Below, piece after piece: positions 1-15,200 of a stretch of DNA of 64,000 bases. The position numbers and the translations under genes are program-made. Numbering within the stretch: position 1 is the first letter of the stretch; each line of letters opens with the position of its first letter. The notes beneath the pieces were generated by a model. That model worked only from the letters and a program-made list of their open reading frames with translations, did no database searches and was not told the origin of the DNA. Source of the DNA: Galaxea fascicularis (lineage: Eukaryota > Cnidaria > Anthozoa > Scleractinia > Euphylliidae); NCBI GenBank assembly GCA_948470475.1, contig OX419345.1, positions 407,501 to 471,500 on the forward strand, read 5' to 3'.

Positions 1-828
1 ATAAAATCTTCTATTAACTGCACTTTTACATCAAAAATTTCAAACATGTACACGTGTTTAAAATAACTAATAACTAACAAACTTTTCAAAAAAGAGCTGT
101 CGAGTTTTCGGGCATAACTCCCAAGTTCTTCAATTGTATATGAAAGTTAAATAAAGGCGACTTGTGCGTTTAAAAAATGTTACCCGAAACATCCAAATTT
201 AACTGAATCATTAGCTTGGAAAGCTGCCCTAATAAGTTTTATGTGAAATCAAGTACTGCCCACCTTAAAACAATTAACTAGTAACTTCTACATCTACATC
301 TACATGATTTCAGCACCTGACAAAGTCCCATTGACTTACGCGTGTGGCCCCATACATACACCATAAGCCTTTTTGGGATATGACGCCAAGCCGGCCACTT
401 TGCTGAATAGAACAGACCAGCAGTAAGGATGGTCACAGCCAGGGTTCGTTACGTCCCTAATGGTTCTTTAACGTCCCACAGAAACAATTGTGAGGAATTG
501 TGAGACGGGACCGCCGGTTTATCGTGCTTAACCGATTGTCATTGCAAAGGAAGCACTTTCTCCTCAGTTATTTAAAGACCCTGAGTGTTGGTCCGGCCGG
601 GGTTTGAATCCACGACCTCCCGCACGTTAGTCCGGAACTCTACCAACTGAGCTAACCGGTCGGTCACATCGTAGACAAACAAATGTGAAACTTGCCTACA
701 CCGCGTGGCCACATTCAAAGGAAAATGTATGGGCTATGAACTCATATGACGCCGTAACGCATTTAATAACTCATTTACTTCATTTGTTCGTTTGTTTATG
801 ATTAGACTACATTTTTTGTCTTTTTTAG
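1..828. other. KIF22 intron sequence before the first visible exon
   Basis: No coding exon was found here. The stretch holds a tRNA-headed SINE on the minus strand (283-668). The polypyrimidine tract and AG acceptor of the 829 exon lie at its end. Confidence 0.6.
283..668 (-). mobile_element. tRNA-derived SINE, family A, copy 1
   Basis: Read on the minus strand, the element starts with a pol III-like head: an A-box like TTAGCTCAGTTGGTAGAG near 655-638 and a B-box like GGTCGTGGATTCAAACC near 620-600. A body of about 270 bp follows, then a (TACATC)n tail at 286-307. The body matches the copy at 56111-56470, for instance around GGTCTTTAAATAACTGAG and GACGTAACGAACCCT. It sits in a KIF22 intron. 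Confidence 0.75.
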
Positions 829-1292
829 GTTGAAAGAAAGTGGGGCAATCAACAGCTCGTTGTTTGCTCTTGGTCAAGTCGTGGACGCCTTGAATCAGGG
901 TCTGGTAAGACAATTGTGAAAGTCACAGCACGTTCTTAGTTCTCTGTTCAGTAAATGAAGAATTGAGAGTGATGAAGTTTGTTCCACAAAGCTATCTCCC
1001 AACGGTACACCATGGCGCAGGTTTTGTTCGCCACTTTTCATCTTGAAGTGTTAAGCAAAAGGAATTTTTAAAAAAGCATTGTACTAGTGATTGACTGCTG
1101 ATGTAGTTCCCACATGTAATAATATGTTTTGCAAAAAGGCTGGGTGCATATTGGTTCAATAAGAAATGATGGAAGTTTAACACCAAAGCAATATACACTC
1201 AATCTTTTGACGAACACATTCTGTTTAGCGGATATTATATGTGAAGTATATATGAAATAATTCATATTTGTACTGCGGTTGTAGATGCAAGT

Positions 1293-1323
<31 letters not shown>

Positions 1324-1482
1324 TTAAGCAACTGGAAAGAAGAAGCCTGATAATTGACCTCGCTCCCAATGTGTGGCTTCATAGCTCAGTTGGTAGAGCA
1401 TCGCACCGGTATCGCGGAGGTCACGGGTTCGAATCCCATTGAAGCCCTGATTTTTTCAGGTTTCTTCTTTCCAGTTGCTTAA

Positions 1483-1513
<31 letters not shown>

Positions 1514-1662
1514 ACTTGCATCTACAACCGCAGTACAAATATGAATTATTTCATATATACTTCACATCACTTCACTGTGCGGGAAAATATGAACTCAATA
1601 AATTGACCTCGCTCCCAATGTGTGGCTTCATAGCTCAGTTGGTAGAGCATCGCACCGGTATC

Positions 1663-1696
<34 letters not shown>

Positions 1697-4600
1697 TGAT
1701 TTTTTCAGGCTTCTTCTTTCCAGTTGCTTAAATTGGAAAATTTACTGCGATAATCACTCTTCACTTGCGGATATTATATGATGAACTAAAGAAACCGTTT
1801 GATGTTTTATTTTCAGTCAAGAATACCCTACAGGAACAGCAAATTGACTCGTCTACTTCAGGTGTGTAAAATACCCGTCATCATACTCAGTGTTACCCAA
1901 GTTTCGCCCTGTCAATTTGCGACATTTTTTTCCAGGATTCTCTTGGTGGATCGGCGCATGCGTGCTTGATTGCCAACATTGCACCTGAGCGAAGGTTTTA
2001 CGCCGATACAACCAACACACTTAATTTTGCTACCAAGTCTAGGACCATTGTAAATCAACCCTTTGTAAAGCGAACTGTAGGTAAGTTGAGCATACTCAGT
2101 AACTGCATTGTAAACAACAATAATAAACACTTACTGACTGGTCCCGAAGAGAACAGTGAATTTTGTGAATTCACTGTTCCCTTAGGGACCTGTCATTAAG
2201 TGATTTGTTATATAGCAAAGAAAAAAAGATCAAATTTTGAAAAACGCGCTGAGATTCCAGCGAAAACATCAGGCCACATTCAACTGCACGCTCTGATTAC
2301 GTGCAACAGCGGTCAACATTTCGCGGGTAACAGTGAACTGTTTCCCGTTTGACGTCATAGTTTTTCGCAATTTCCGCTCATGGCATTTGGCGGGAAACAG
2401 TTTTGTTAAATGTCATGTGACCCTGAACTAGCCAATGAATGGACGCGTTGTAGCGGGAAAAACACCAGCTATATAACAAGCACTTTTATTCACCCCCCCC
2501 CCCCCCCCCCCGCATCGATTATGAGTCTGACAGAGGCACCAGTTTCAATTGTCAACATTTTGTCAAACCTGTTTGGAACTGGAAATTAATGATTGATTTC
2601 GTTTCAATTTTTCAGATAAATCAACAGCATTTACAGGCAAAAGATCCTCCGATTCTTTGCCTCAACGAGAGGTAAGCACCACCAATATGCTGTTTGGGTG
2701 ACAAAACCAATCACTATGTAGCTCACAACTGACAATCTTGAAGTAATCATGAAAGTTGTAGCAAAACTCGCACGAGTTTAAATACACTGGTTCCTGCTGG
2801 CAACGTCTCTCCCGTGGTCAAAAGGCCATGTTTTGGCTTGCAGCCACTTAGTGAGGTCATTTTAGTTAATTTGACTTGACAGCGAAGCTTGCGTGGTGGG
2901 CGGTGGATGACAACACCCACTCAAATGGCGCGGGTCGGGAAGTTTGCAAACCTCATTTTGCGCCCTCGTTTCGCCGAAAGTGTGTCCTTGGTCAGCCGAC
3001 GACCCCCCGAAGGCTGAGAACAATTCTCGTCAATATTGTCTTCAACTTGTTCTTGCAGCCAAAACGTATCAAGTTGGGTGATGATTCTAAATCAACAGAA
3101 GAACTTTCAAAGGTGAGATATCTTAATTAAAGACGTCAATTTGCAGCTAAGCTTGTTTTCGCGGCTGGTTTTATAATGCTACTTCTGGCAAGACTAACCC
3201 TTGTCAACGTGAGCTTCACCTATAATGTGCACAAAATCGTATCGGTGACGCTATCTGATTCAGTTGGATAAACATGGTAACTTTTCTGGAAAGTGTGTTG
3301 TCCTCTTTCTGTGTAAGCCGGTAGCCTGCGAGCAGGCTCTCATAGGCACTGCGGTACAAGTATCAACCGGGATTCGTCATACTGTTTCATTGGATACCGA
3401 TTGGACCATAAATGGTATTGTTACTGCGGTCAACTAGAGCGGTTTTCAACTATCGTAAAACCAAATCAACCACTCTGACCAATCACAACAGACGCAGACA
3501 GCACAATGAGCCAATCAGAACACGAAGTAATTGCATGTAACGGGCGGAAAGCGCGGGAAAATGCGCGCGTGCAACAAGCGATTGGTTTTGGTTTTACTTC
3601 TCATAGGTTGAAAAAGTGACGCGAGCTTTGCTGATCAGTCACAGAGCGAAGTAAAACCAAAGCAAACGCAATTTACTTTCGACACAACTCGCTCTAACAG
3701 AGCGCTTTTCACTCGAGTGTCGACACTAATTCGCGTTTGTTTTTATTTTGAATTGCTTCGCTCTGTGATTGGCCACTTTTCCGACCAATAAGAAGAAAAA
3801 CCGATACCAATATTGCGACTTGCACGCGCGCATTTTCCCGCGCTTCAGTTGCGCCAGATACGAATATTAGTTCATTGCACTGTTTGCATCTGTTGTAATT
3901 GGTCAGAATAATTACTTTTTTAACACTTTTAATGTGACAATAGTCAGCCTGTGATTACTGTCCGATACAGCAAGCTTAGGCCAGCTGTTGCTCTTTATTT
4001 CTGATTACACACTCGCAACTGTAAATTTTTCTATTGACACGCAGTCTCTCAAGGACCTCAAGGAACCAGTTAGACTTCACCAACAAGTTACTATTCCAGC
4101 CGGAATTTTAAGGTGCGTGTTTTAAATAACTCAGCTTCGCCCTGGTCGATTTTGCAAACGATTCCAATCAACCAAGCAAAATGCCAGTTGAAAAATTATG
4201 CTAGTTAGTTGGTGAGAAAAAAAATGCCGCTTGTGAGTTTCTTATCCTCCCCGGAATCAAAACTGACTCGGTCTCCTGGGAAGTGATTTCCTCATCAATT
4301 CGATCATAAGCGCCTTTTTGACTATTAAGCTTATTCATCTGCTAGTTACTGATCTTCATAAATCTTTCAGCCCTATTAGAGTCGAGCAGAGAAAGTTACA
4401 AGACCGCCTCGTGGCTTTGGAAAAACTTGCTCGGGAGCACTCCTCTGCGTCGCAAACTACAACGACTTCTGAAAACAAGCTTTCTAAAGGTTTGCATTTC
4501 CACTACAAACAACTTCAATTACGGAGCAATATGTTATTATTATAACACTAAGAATGGCTTCCAATCACTAACAAAATAGAGAAAAAGGGGAGCAAAAACA

Positions 4601-7600
4601 CTCAGTCCACTGAGGGACAAGTTACCAGTTCGTCAATCCACAAATGCTTTTGAGCTGTGAAAATAAAATAGCCTAATACATATTAAGCTTTCCTTTGTGA
4701 TAATGACTTGATGTCTGGTGTTCAGGGTTATTTTGGTTGCGAGCTTTCGTTGTTTCCTCCACAGAACTTTCCATCGCACGACAAACATCGACTTGCCTAC
4801 AGGCGTCAGGGCTTGGTTCCATTCCTCTCAAGGACGCCAACAGATCGGCTGTGATTGATGTAATCCGCCTCGAAGATTCTCCTCGATCTCTTGACTGCGT
4901 TATGTCTCCACCTCGTAAACCTCAGGCGAGTATAACCTTACTAAAACCGTTATTTCCTTACTCTGGCGAAGACGTTAACATTAAAAGGATACCAAAACTA
5001 AGAGCAATTATCTGACCGAGTTGAACAACGCCGGTCCCGGGAAACCTCCTCTGTGTTTGAACACTGCCGGGCAACTGGACATGATATCAACCAACACAAC
5101 GTAAACGTTCGAACCAGTGAAGACCCTGACTCCATTAAACGTCCACCAAACAACCTTCCCTGAATAGGGACCTCCCGGTCATTTATAAATTCATCCAAAC
5201 GCCACTATGGTGTCAAGTGATTTTCGAGAGATTCGAATGAAATGTTCGAATGTTCAAGATAATCGCTCCGAGTTTTGGAATCCTTGTTATGTTATAGCTA
5301 TAATAACATGAGTAATGTTTTGCTACCCTCCCAGCAGGCTCCATCTATGGAACCTCACTTTCTTGCGCGTAAGTTGAGTTTTATACTTTCCACATGTCGC
5401 GCAAAAAGAAAGCCAACTGGACTAAGTCTTTACCACGGGTGTTTCCAGGTTTTTTGTTTGTTGTCACAGTCGTTGCAAGAAGCAGAAATAGGCTGCTGCA
5501 AGCAGCGCTCGACTTAACAGAAGCGCTCAAAGAATAGCTCAAGAACTCTGTGTCAATATCAGGAAAAGTTGACACCAAAAGGCAGAGGAAACTCGTTCCC
5601 CTGGAAAATACCCGTGAAAATTGATCTTGGCTCACCACTGATAGATAAATCATCAGTGTTCAATTACAGTTGCTTTGTGACCAGTGAATGTCAGGAAAAG
5701 TCCAAGAACATTGACAAACCTCCTTTCGCAAGGAATGTGGCAAAAAACTGAACTATATCTACTGACCAATAACAAACCGATCTCGCGTCACCACTGTTGG
5801 TCATTGTTTATGATAGACACCCTGCCTTGTTTAACAAGACTGGCACGCTTCCTGGTTGGTTCAATAATCACCGTTTAACACCTGCTCTGTTTTCCTCAGA
5901 TCGCCGCCTTAACAGTAGATGAAAATTTCAAAGTCGAAATAAACTCTCACTTGCAAGAAACTCACAGTGAGTACACTGAGACGGTTATCTAACTGGAGAT
6001 ATGAAACTCATGACAGGGACCTCGCAGGGTCCATGTCCTCTTTTTGTGGGAAAAAAATTAAGTTAAATACATGACCAAAAATGGAAAGTTCTTTCACGGG
6101 ATATTAGTAGACGGCTGAAGCTGGCGGACTTTGCGGGAAAACATCCAAGCCTGACGGAGTAAGTCTTATGAATTAAACTGAGTTAGATTCGTTTTAACCA
6201 TTTTTGGATTCAGCCCCGTTCCCTCAATTGATGAGTCGGGAGCGGCCCCCGCGGGCCCTGCATGATCGGCCGTCCTTCTTTTAATAACATTTACCGTCTG
6301 ATCTCAAAACTTCCGATATTTAAGCTTCTCGAAATGTTTTCCGAGGCAAAAACCGTGACAGAATAACTGCATAGTGCTTTTAAAGGCATAACAAAGCTGG
6401 TCTAAAATTAGGCCTTACATTCCAGTAAATAACCTTAAAAATTATTATTTTTGATTAGACAATGAAATTTTGTCAGTCCTTAACCACGGAACAATAAAAG
6501 AACTGAAGAAGCTTCAAGGTGTTGGCGAAAAACGCGCGCGACTCATTGCGGAGTGGAGAACAGTTCACGGACACTTTCTACAGGTAATTAACTTACTACT
6601 CTGATTCTGCGCCCTTTACCCGTTCTTTTTTATTAACTGTGCAACGGATAATTTCTATTACACTCTTTCCCTGTTTTTGTCGTCATTTCTCAACCAGAAA
6701 GCCGTGTCCAATACAAGCGCCTAACCTTCGTTTTACTTTTACGGTATTTACGCTAGTTACGGTTCCTTTAGCGGCATTAAATACAACCATATTTCCTTTT
6801 CCTCTACCTTTTTTTCCAGGTGCATGATTTGAAGCGCATCAATGGATTCACTGAAAAAATGGTCTCCACATTCCTGAAGGTGAGTGATGATTAGGTGATG
6901 TCAAATAGGGTGCAAGATCTTTTCAAGATCTCATCAGACTTTGACGTTTTGAGATCATCTTATCTACTCGTTGATCCATGTCTTTGCTGATTCTGTTCCT
7001 TTTTGATCTTGTTCAGTTTTGTTTTGCTAAGAACAATTACGCTCCAGTTTATCCAGATAACCATACAGGCATCTTTTCACTGAATTACCTTACGTTTTTG
7101 CAGAATAATCTTTTGAGCCGAATCACCTTCGGTTGATCCACGCCTTACTACAGTACGAACTCGAAAAAAAAAAACAGAACAAATCAGCCACACGTACTTC
7201 ACGAGGTCAACAGACAGAAGAGGAAACCAAGCCCATACGCCCTTGCGCAGCTTGAAACAGGCGCTGTTTGCAGACGTCAAGATTAAGAGCAGGATGTGGA
7301 CAATACCAGCAGCTCCATGGGACGCAACCTTTAAACGTTTTTTTTTTTTAATACAGAAATGTTCAGTTTGTGTTGCCAGTGCGGCTAGCGAAGAGTCACC
7401 CATTAAGCTGCATTTTATTCTCCAGAAACGAGCCCGAAGATAATTTCACCAATTCTTGATGCAGCAATCTTCCGATAATCAATTGCCATACGTCCTCACT
7501 TTGATCAATGAAAGTAATACCCTCCCCAGTACTGTTTTCAGGAAACTGTGGGAGTATCTGCCGATCTGTTTGTCAGCTTTGTCCACAAACCTCAAGTGAA

Positions 7601-7610
7601 CGATTTTTAG
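829..7610 (+). CDS. KIF22: KIF22/Kid-type chromokinesin, 3' part (5' exons lie before the window)
   Basis: Microtubule plus-end motor that also binds DNA and pushes chromosome arms during mitosis. Exons read: 829-904, 1817-1861, 1936-2080, 2616-2671, 3059-3112, 4045-4112, 4371-4489, 4765-4925, 5338-5368, 5563-5613 (tentative), 5900-5966, 6459-6583, 6820-6879, 7542-7610. The first three give the end of the kinesin motor, including [34 protein letters not shown] and [20 protein letters not shown], which follow KIF22 closely. The middle is Ser/Lys-rich with a short coiled coil ([17 protein letters not shown]). Exons 6459-6879 encode the C-terminal helix-hairpin-helix ([19 protein letters not shown], then [11 protein letters not shown]) that separates KIF22 from other kinesins. 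Phases agree except between 5369 and 5899, where one junction is unresolved. The intron after 4925 appears to use a GC donor. The stop is at 7608-7610. Identity is well supported; small middle exons are less certain. Confidence 0.9.
1375..1446 (+). tRNA. tRNA-like unit (Thr-like, probably pseudogene/SINE head)
   Basis: Folds as a 72-nt cloverleaf: 7/7 acceptor pairs (GGCTTCA/TGAAGCC), D stem GCTC/GAGC, T loop TTCGAAT. The T stem has one mismatch. The anticodon stem is weak (one mismatch, one GT pair), and position 33 is C instead of the near-invariant T. The triplet at the anticodon position is GGT. Because it is embedded in a repeat, it is more likely a SINE head than a working tRNA gene. 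Confidence 0.35.
1624..1695 (+). tRNA. tRNA-like unit, second copy (Thr-like, probably pseudogene/SINE head)
   Basis: Nearly identical to the unit at 1375-1446, but its T stem is perfect (ACGGG/CCCGT), so acceptor, D and T arms are all fully paired. The anticodon arm has the same defects: weak stem and C at position 33. T6 follows at once. It is the best-preserved of the tRNA-like copies in the window. Confidence 0.4.
2199..2484. mobile_element. MITE-like element with short terminal inverted repeats
   Basis: AGTGATTTGTTATATAGC at 2199-2216 is nearly mirrored by GCTATATAACAAGCACT at 2468-2484. The interior is about 250 bp, non-coding, with several GCGGGAAA-type motifs. It lies in the KIF22 intron between the 1936-2080 and 2616-2671 exons. 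The class is not determined. Confidence 0.45.
2493..2511. repeat. Poly-C run
   Basis: An uninterrupted run of about 19 C directly after the MITE-like element. Its length is likely polymorphic or error-prone in assembly. Confidence 0.8.
3440..3930. repeat. Head-to-head pair of CCAAT-rich repeats
   Basis: The first half (about 3440-3700) contains CCAATCAGA, GCGCGGGAAAATGCGCGCGT and GCAACAAGCGATTGGTTTT. The second (about 3705-3930) carries the same core in reverse (ATTGGCC, GCGCGCATTTTCCCGCGC). A third copy in direct orientation lies at 54840-55120. Conserved CCAAT/ATTGG motifs and the GCGGTTTTCAA ends mark a dispersed non-autonomous family. It sits in a KIF22 intron. Confidence 0.6.
5011..5163 (+). 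mobile_element. Possible Penelope-type (GIY-YIG) retroelement fragment
   Basis: One frame reads about 50 codons with [18 protein letters not shown], resembling the EHC-x2-TGH-x-I signature of GIY-YIG tails in Penelope-like and related retroelements. It ends at a stop codon at 5161-5163. It sits in a KIF22 intron and is clearly a remnant. Recognition rests on one short motif. Confidence 0.35.
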
Positions 7611-7660
7611 TAACCATTTGCATGTATTCTTATTAAGGAAATCTGAAATGTAATCCTTCC

Positions 7661-7672
7661 TTTATTATTAAA
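7661..7672. terminator. Abutting poly(A) signals of convergent KIF22 and CFAP73
   Basis: Plus strand: ATTAAA at 7667-7672, 57 nt after the KIF22 stop. Minus strand: AATAAA (TTTATT at 7661-7666), about 108 nt after the CFAP73 stop. The two signals are adjacent on opposite strands, so the mature 3' ends should overlap. Cleavage sites were not observed. Confidence 0.5.
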
Positions 7673-7773
7673 AAGTCTTCGAAACATCGTTTTAACGTGT
7701 ATTCATTTAAGCACATTAATAACTCTTGATATGATATTTACACGCTTCTACATGCTCCTAAGCTATCCAGTGT

Positions 7774-11971
<4,198 letters not shown>

Positions 11972-12044
11972 TTTGATGTCTTATTGCTTTTACAGCCACA
12001 AAAACATCGGTAAAAACCTTTTCCTTTGGAAATAAAATGGCGTT

Positions 12045-12058
12045 GTTGCTATAGTAAT
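12045..12058. promoter_or_regulatory. X-box-like RFX binding site
   Basis: GTTGCTATAGTAAT is an imperfect palindrome of half-sites GTTGCT and AGTAAT with a 2-bp spacer. It differs from the ideal GTTGCC-N2-RGYAAC only at the sixth base of each half. RFX factors drive ciliary genes through such sites within about 150 bp of the start, which fits this position between two cilium/centrosome genes. Confidence 0.5.
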
Positions 12059-12121
12059 GCAGCACGGAAGCATGGGTAAATAACTAAAGAGCTGTCCCAG
12101 GATTCTCAGCGGTCCAGAGAA

Positions 12122-12205
12122 ATGGCGGCAGAATGTTTTGACGGCGGAAATTCTTCCAGGATCACTCGTGGCTCGGATTTGCTCTTATTTTCTTCTTTGC
12201 ATTGA
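12122..12205 (+). other. Upstream ORF in the TBCCD1 5' leader
   Basis: An ATG in good context (GAGAAATGG) opens 27 codons and stops at 12203-12205, 12 bp before the TBCCD1 ATG. It is in the same frame but closed by TGA. It could lower TBCCD1 translation if the transcript starts upstream of it, which is not known. Confidence 0.4.
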
Positions 12206-12217
12206 ATCGTTTGAAGA

Positions 12218-15200
12218 ATGTCTTTTGTCGCTCTTTGGGTGAAGCCTGACCCTTTTGATTTTGGAGCTATTCACACTCCTTTACCCCCAAAGCTCACTTT
12301 GCACGTAAGTTCCTGCAGGATTCTTAACCATTTACCCTGTAAGAAATGTTCGTGGAAGAAATATTCATATTTTATTTATCTCTCTGATTTAAATGTGCTC
12401 TTAGTGATCAATAGTGGTTAATTTTTTTATTAGGAAAATTTTGGTTTTCTCCCCGGACAATATCACGTGACTTTTGCATGATCGTGTCAAAATTATGGGT
12501 TTAGTCTGCATTGCCAAATTTGTAAAATTTTAGCAATCTAATTATTTGGCTTGTTCACAACAAACATGTATTTCCTAAGAGTGCCTCCTGCTGTCTAAGG
12601 TCCATGATTTCTGTAGTTAATATGATCATGTTTGAGTTTCATTTCAGTTTTATTTCTTAATACCAATCTTTTCAGAACTTGTACAAGCTGTCTATTTATG
12701 CCAGAAACAAAGGAAGGGCTGGTTATCCAAAGCTGAGGTACATTTTGTTTAAAAATGTGTTATTCGCATCAACCAACTTTGGTTTTATCAACTTGGTTGA
12801 TCATGTAAATTGTTCCAGCCCCTTAAGAGATTTCAAAAGCTGACATTTTGAGCATTAGCCTTTCACCCAAAGATCAGCTTTTTTTTATCTCTTTATGGTG
12901 GCCACTTTATATTATCAACTGATTTGATAAAACCAAAGTTTTACGGACCACTTCCCCACTGATGCAGCACAAACGTTTCTTTAGAAACTAATCCACTTTA
13001 TTTGTTTGCAGCCTGCTTAGTTCAGTTGTGCATCTTTAATATTATAGTCCCCCTCCAGTTACAGAGTAGTCAGGATGATACAGTGTATATCCTTTTCCCC
13101 CTCCAGTTACAGACTAGTAATGATAATCTGTTCATCTTTACAGTTATTCAGTGTGGAAGCATGTTGCCTGCAACAAATTACAAATATCTGAAGACTTGGC
13201 ATGGCTGTAAGTATCACTGAGACAATTTTTGTGAACATGTAATGTTTTAATGTGAGATTGTCTTCTTTCATGTTGACTTTGTAAGTTCTTCTCAGTGATG
13301 ACTATCATAATAATGTCCACAATCATGTACATAATCAAAATCATAAAAATCAAAAGTGAGTTTTTGTTTTCTATTCCTCATCACTCAACTCTTGAGCTAA
13401 TATGTTGTACCTTGCAGATATTTTGAGACTTGTGATATGTTGAGTGGATCAAGTTTCAAGGAACATTCCAGTTGGAATGAAAGTTTTTCTCAATGTAAAA
13501 GTGAGGAGGACCTCAGTAAGTCTATGAAAATATAAATATGCCGTGGATTAATTTTTCCTTGATTTAAACTTTATTTTCCTGTGTTTTGAGTTATGGTCAT
13601 GTATCAAAATAAGTTTGTAACAAAGGAAATAAAATTTAAACTCCAGATAAAATTGAACCACTGCATATTCATATTTTCATGCAGGTCATCTGAAGTCTCA
13701 AAGTTCTGTGAGGACATTGCAGTTTATTTTATTTCTGTACATTCAACAAATTCACAAGATTTCTTTCAAGGCATCCCTGGTTTCAGGAGGAGAGGAGTAT
13801 CCTGATGAAATTACCTTAAAGTTTAGCATTTCTTTTCTGTTCTGAAAAGAAGGGTAGTCTTAAGGCAGTCTCATACATATAGTAATACTTCTGTTAAGAC
13901 TGACTGATAGATGCTAGAGAAGGTCTAAATGGTGTTATTGATTAACCTATTAGAGTTCTTAATAAGTGACTGTGGATTTGGTCTTCAATATGTGGACACA
14001 ATTCCCCTCCCTTTTCACCATGCACACAAATAAGCCACAGACATACCTTTGAATGCATGTGAGCATGCATTTAAGCTTTAAGCTTGTATAGTCATGAATG
14101 CAAAAATAAAATACATAACAACAGGTAATTATGGATAACAAATGGAGCAATCTTCCTACCATGATTTCTGGAGTCCATTTTGTGAAAGGAAACACTGACT
14201 AAAGATGTTTTCCCCATGTAGATGTAATGTTTTATGTCAGTCATACTAGATTATACAGGTGTAAATGGCTGGAATTTTTGTAAGAGAAAGATGGCAGAAA
14301 AAATGCTCTGACTCAGAAGTTCTAGAAGCAAATGTAATTTCTTAACTGCAAATTAGATGGCCAACTCGTGCAAGATCTCCTGACTTAGAAAACAAGGGTT
14401 CTGTTGCTGTGAAGGTATGGAATTCTTCTGTTGGTAAAATTAGAATAATTCTAATTCGTATTATTTGCTATTTTTCATTATGGCTTATTTTTATCTAATA
14501 ATAATGATAATAATAGTAATTATCATTATTATTTATTCAGGAAAAGATTGAAAATTTTAAAATAATCACCCTACCTGTAGTGATTTTCTTTTTATATATT
14601 TTCTCTTTTTGTACATTAGAGTCTTGATGAACATGATCACATGATGTTTGTGTTGCATCATTTAAATGACATCCTTGAGCTTTTAATGGAACCAGGTAAC
14701 AGTAAAGAAGCTTTGATTTTACACATGTATTTGAGCTTCATTGGTACTGATCATTAACAAAACCATTGGCTCAGCAAAATAAATTTCATTTTGTTTAGAG
14801 TCAAGTGCAAACAATGGCCATGGCAGTGAAGCTTGCCTTACGGTGGAAGCTCTTGATGCTCTTGGGTTTGTCATTGCAGGAGCAACTGACCACAGGTTGG
14901 TGGTTATAGATCACATTTCAAAGTATTTGTATTGTCAGTTTAAATGGAATGTCCACTGGTTTTTAAGGCTTGAATTGACTGAAGGACTGTTGATCCCAAT
15001 TCCCTTCATGTTACCTTCAATGATGACTGTAGTAGTCCTGCATAACATGCAAAGTGGTACAGGCACACTCAGAATGAAGCAAACTGGGTAATATCACCTT
15101 GACTCCCACCAAGCACTAACTGAAATCATCACTGTCAGTTCAGCTGAAGGGATTTTAAAGTCCACTCTTCCATTGTGCTACTAAATATTACCCTTTACGT

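Larger units (their letters stand above)
1242..1766 (+). mobile_element. Composite tRNA-headed element with internal inverted repeat and 14-bp flanking repeats
   Basis: Contains two tRNA-like units (1375-1446 and 1624-1695). The first lies between inverted arms of about 112 bp (1239-1350 and 1456-1567). The second is followed by a partial copy of the right arm. The perfect 14-bp direct repeat GCGGATATTATATG occurs at 1228-1241 and 1767-1780, as expected of a target-site duplication made by LINE machinery. Each tRNA-like unit is followed within a few bases by T6, a pol III terminator, placed in the loop of a small hairpin (CCTGA-T6-CAGG). Related copies lie at 19.7-19.95 kb and 50.96-51.16 kb. 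The element is in a KIF22 intron. Confidence 0.7.
11972..12217. promoter_or_regulatory. Divergent promoter between CFAP73 and TBCCD1
   Basis: Only 246 bp separate the two start codons, so both genes must share this upstream region. It has no TATA box, but holds an X-box-like motif (12045-12058) and a short upstream ORF on the TBCCD1 side. Joint control of the two genes is an inference. Confidence 0.55.

Noticed and set aside
13593..13805. 70-codon plus frame over TBCCD1 exon 5
   Set aside because: The family match (LQFILFLYIQQ) is in another frame of the same exon, which also keeps phase.
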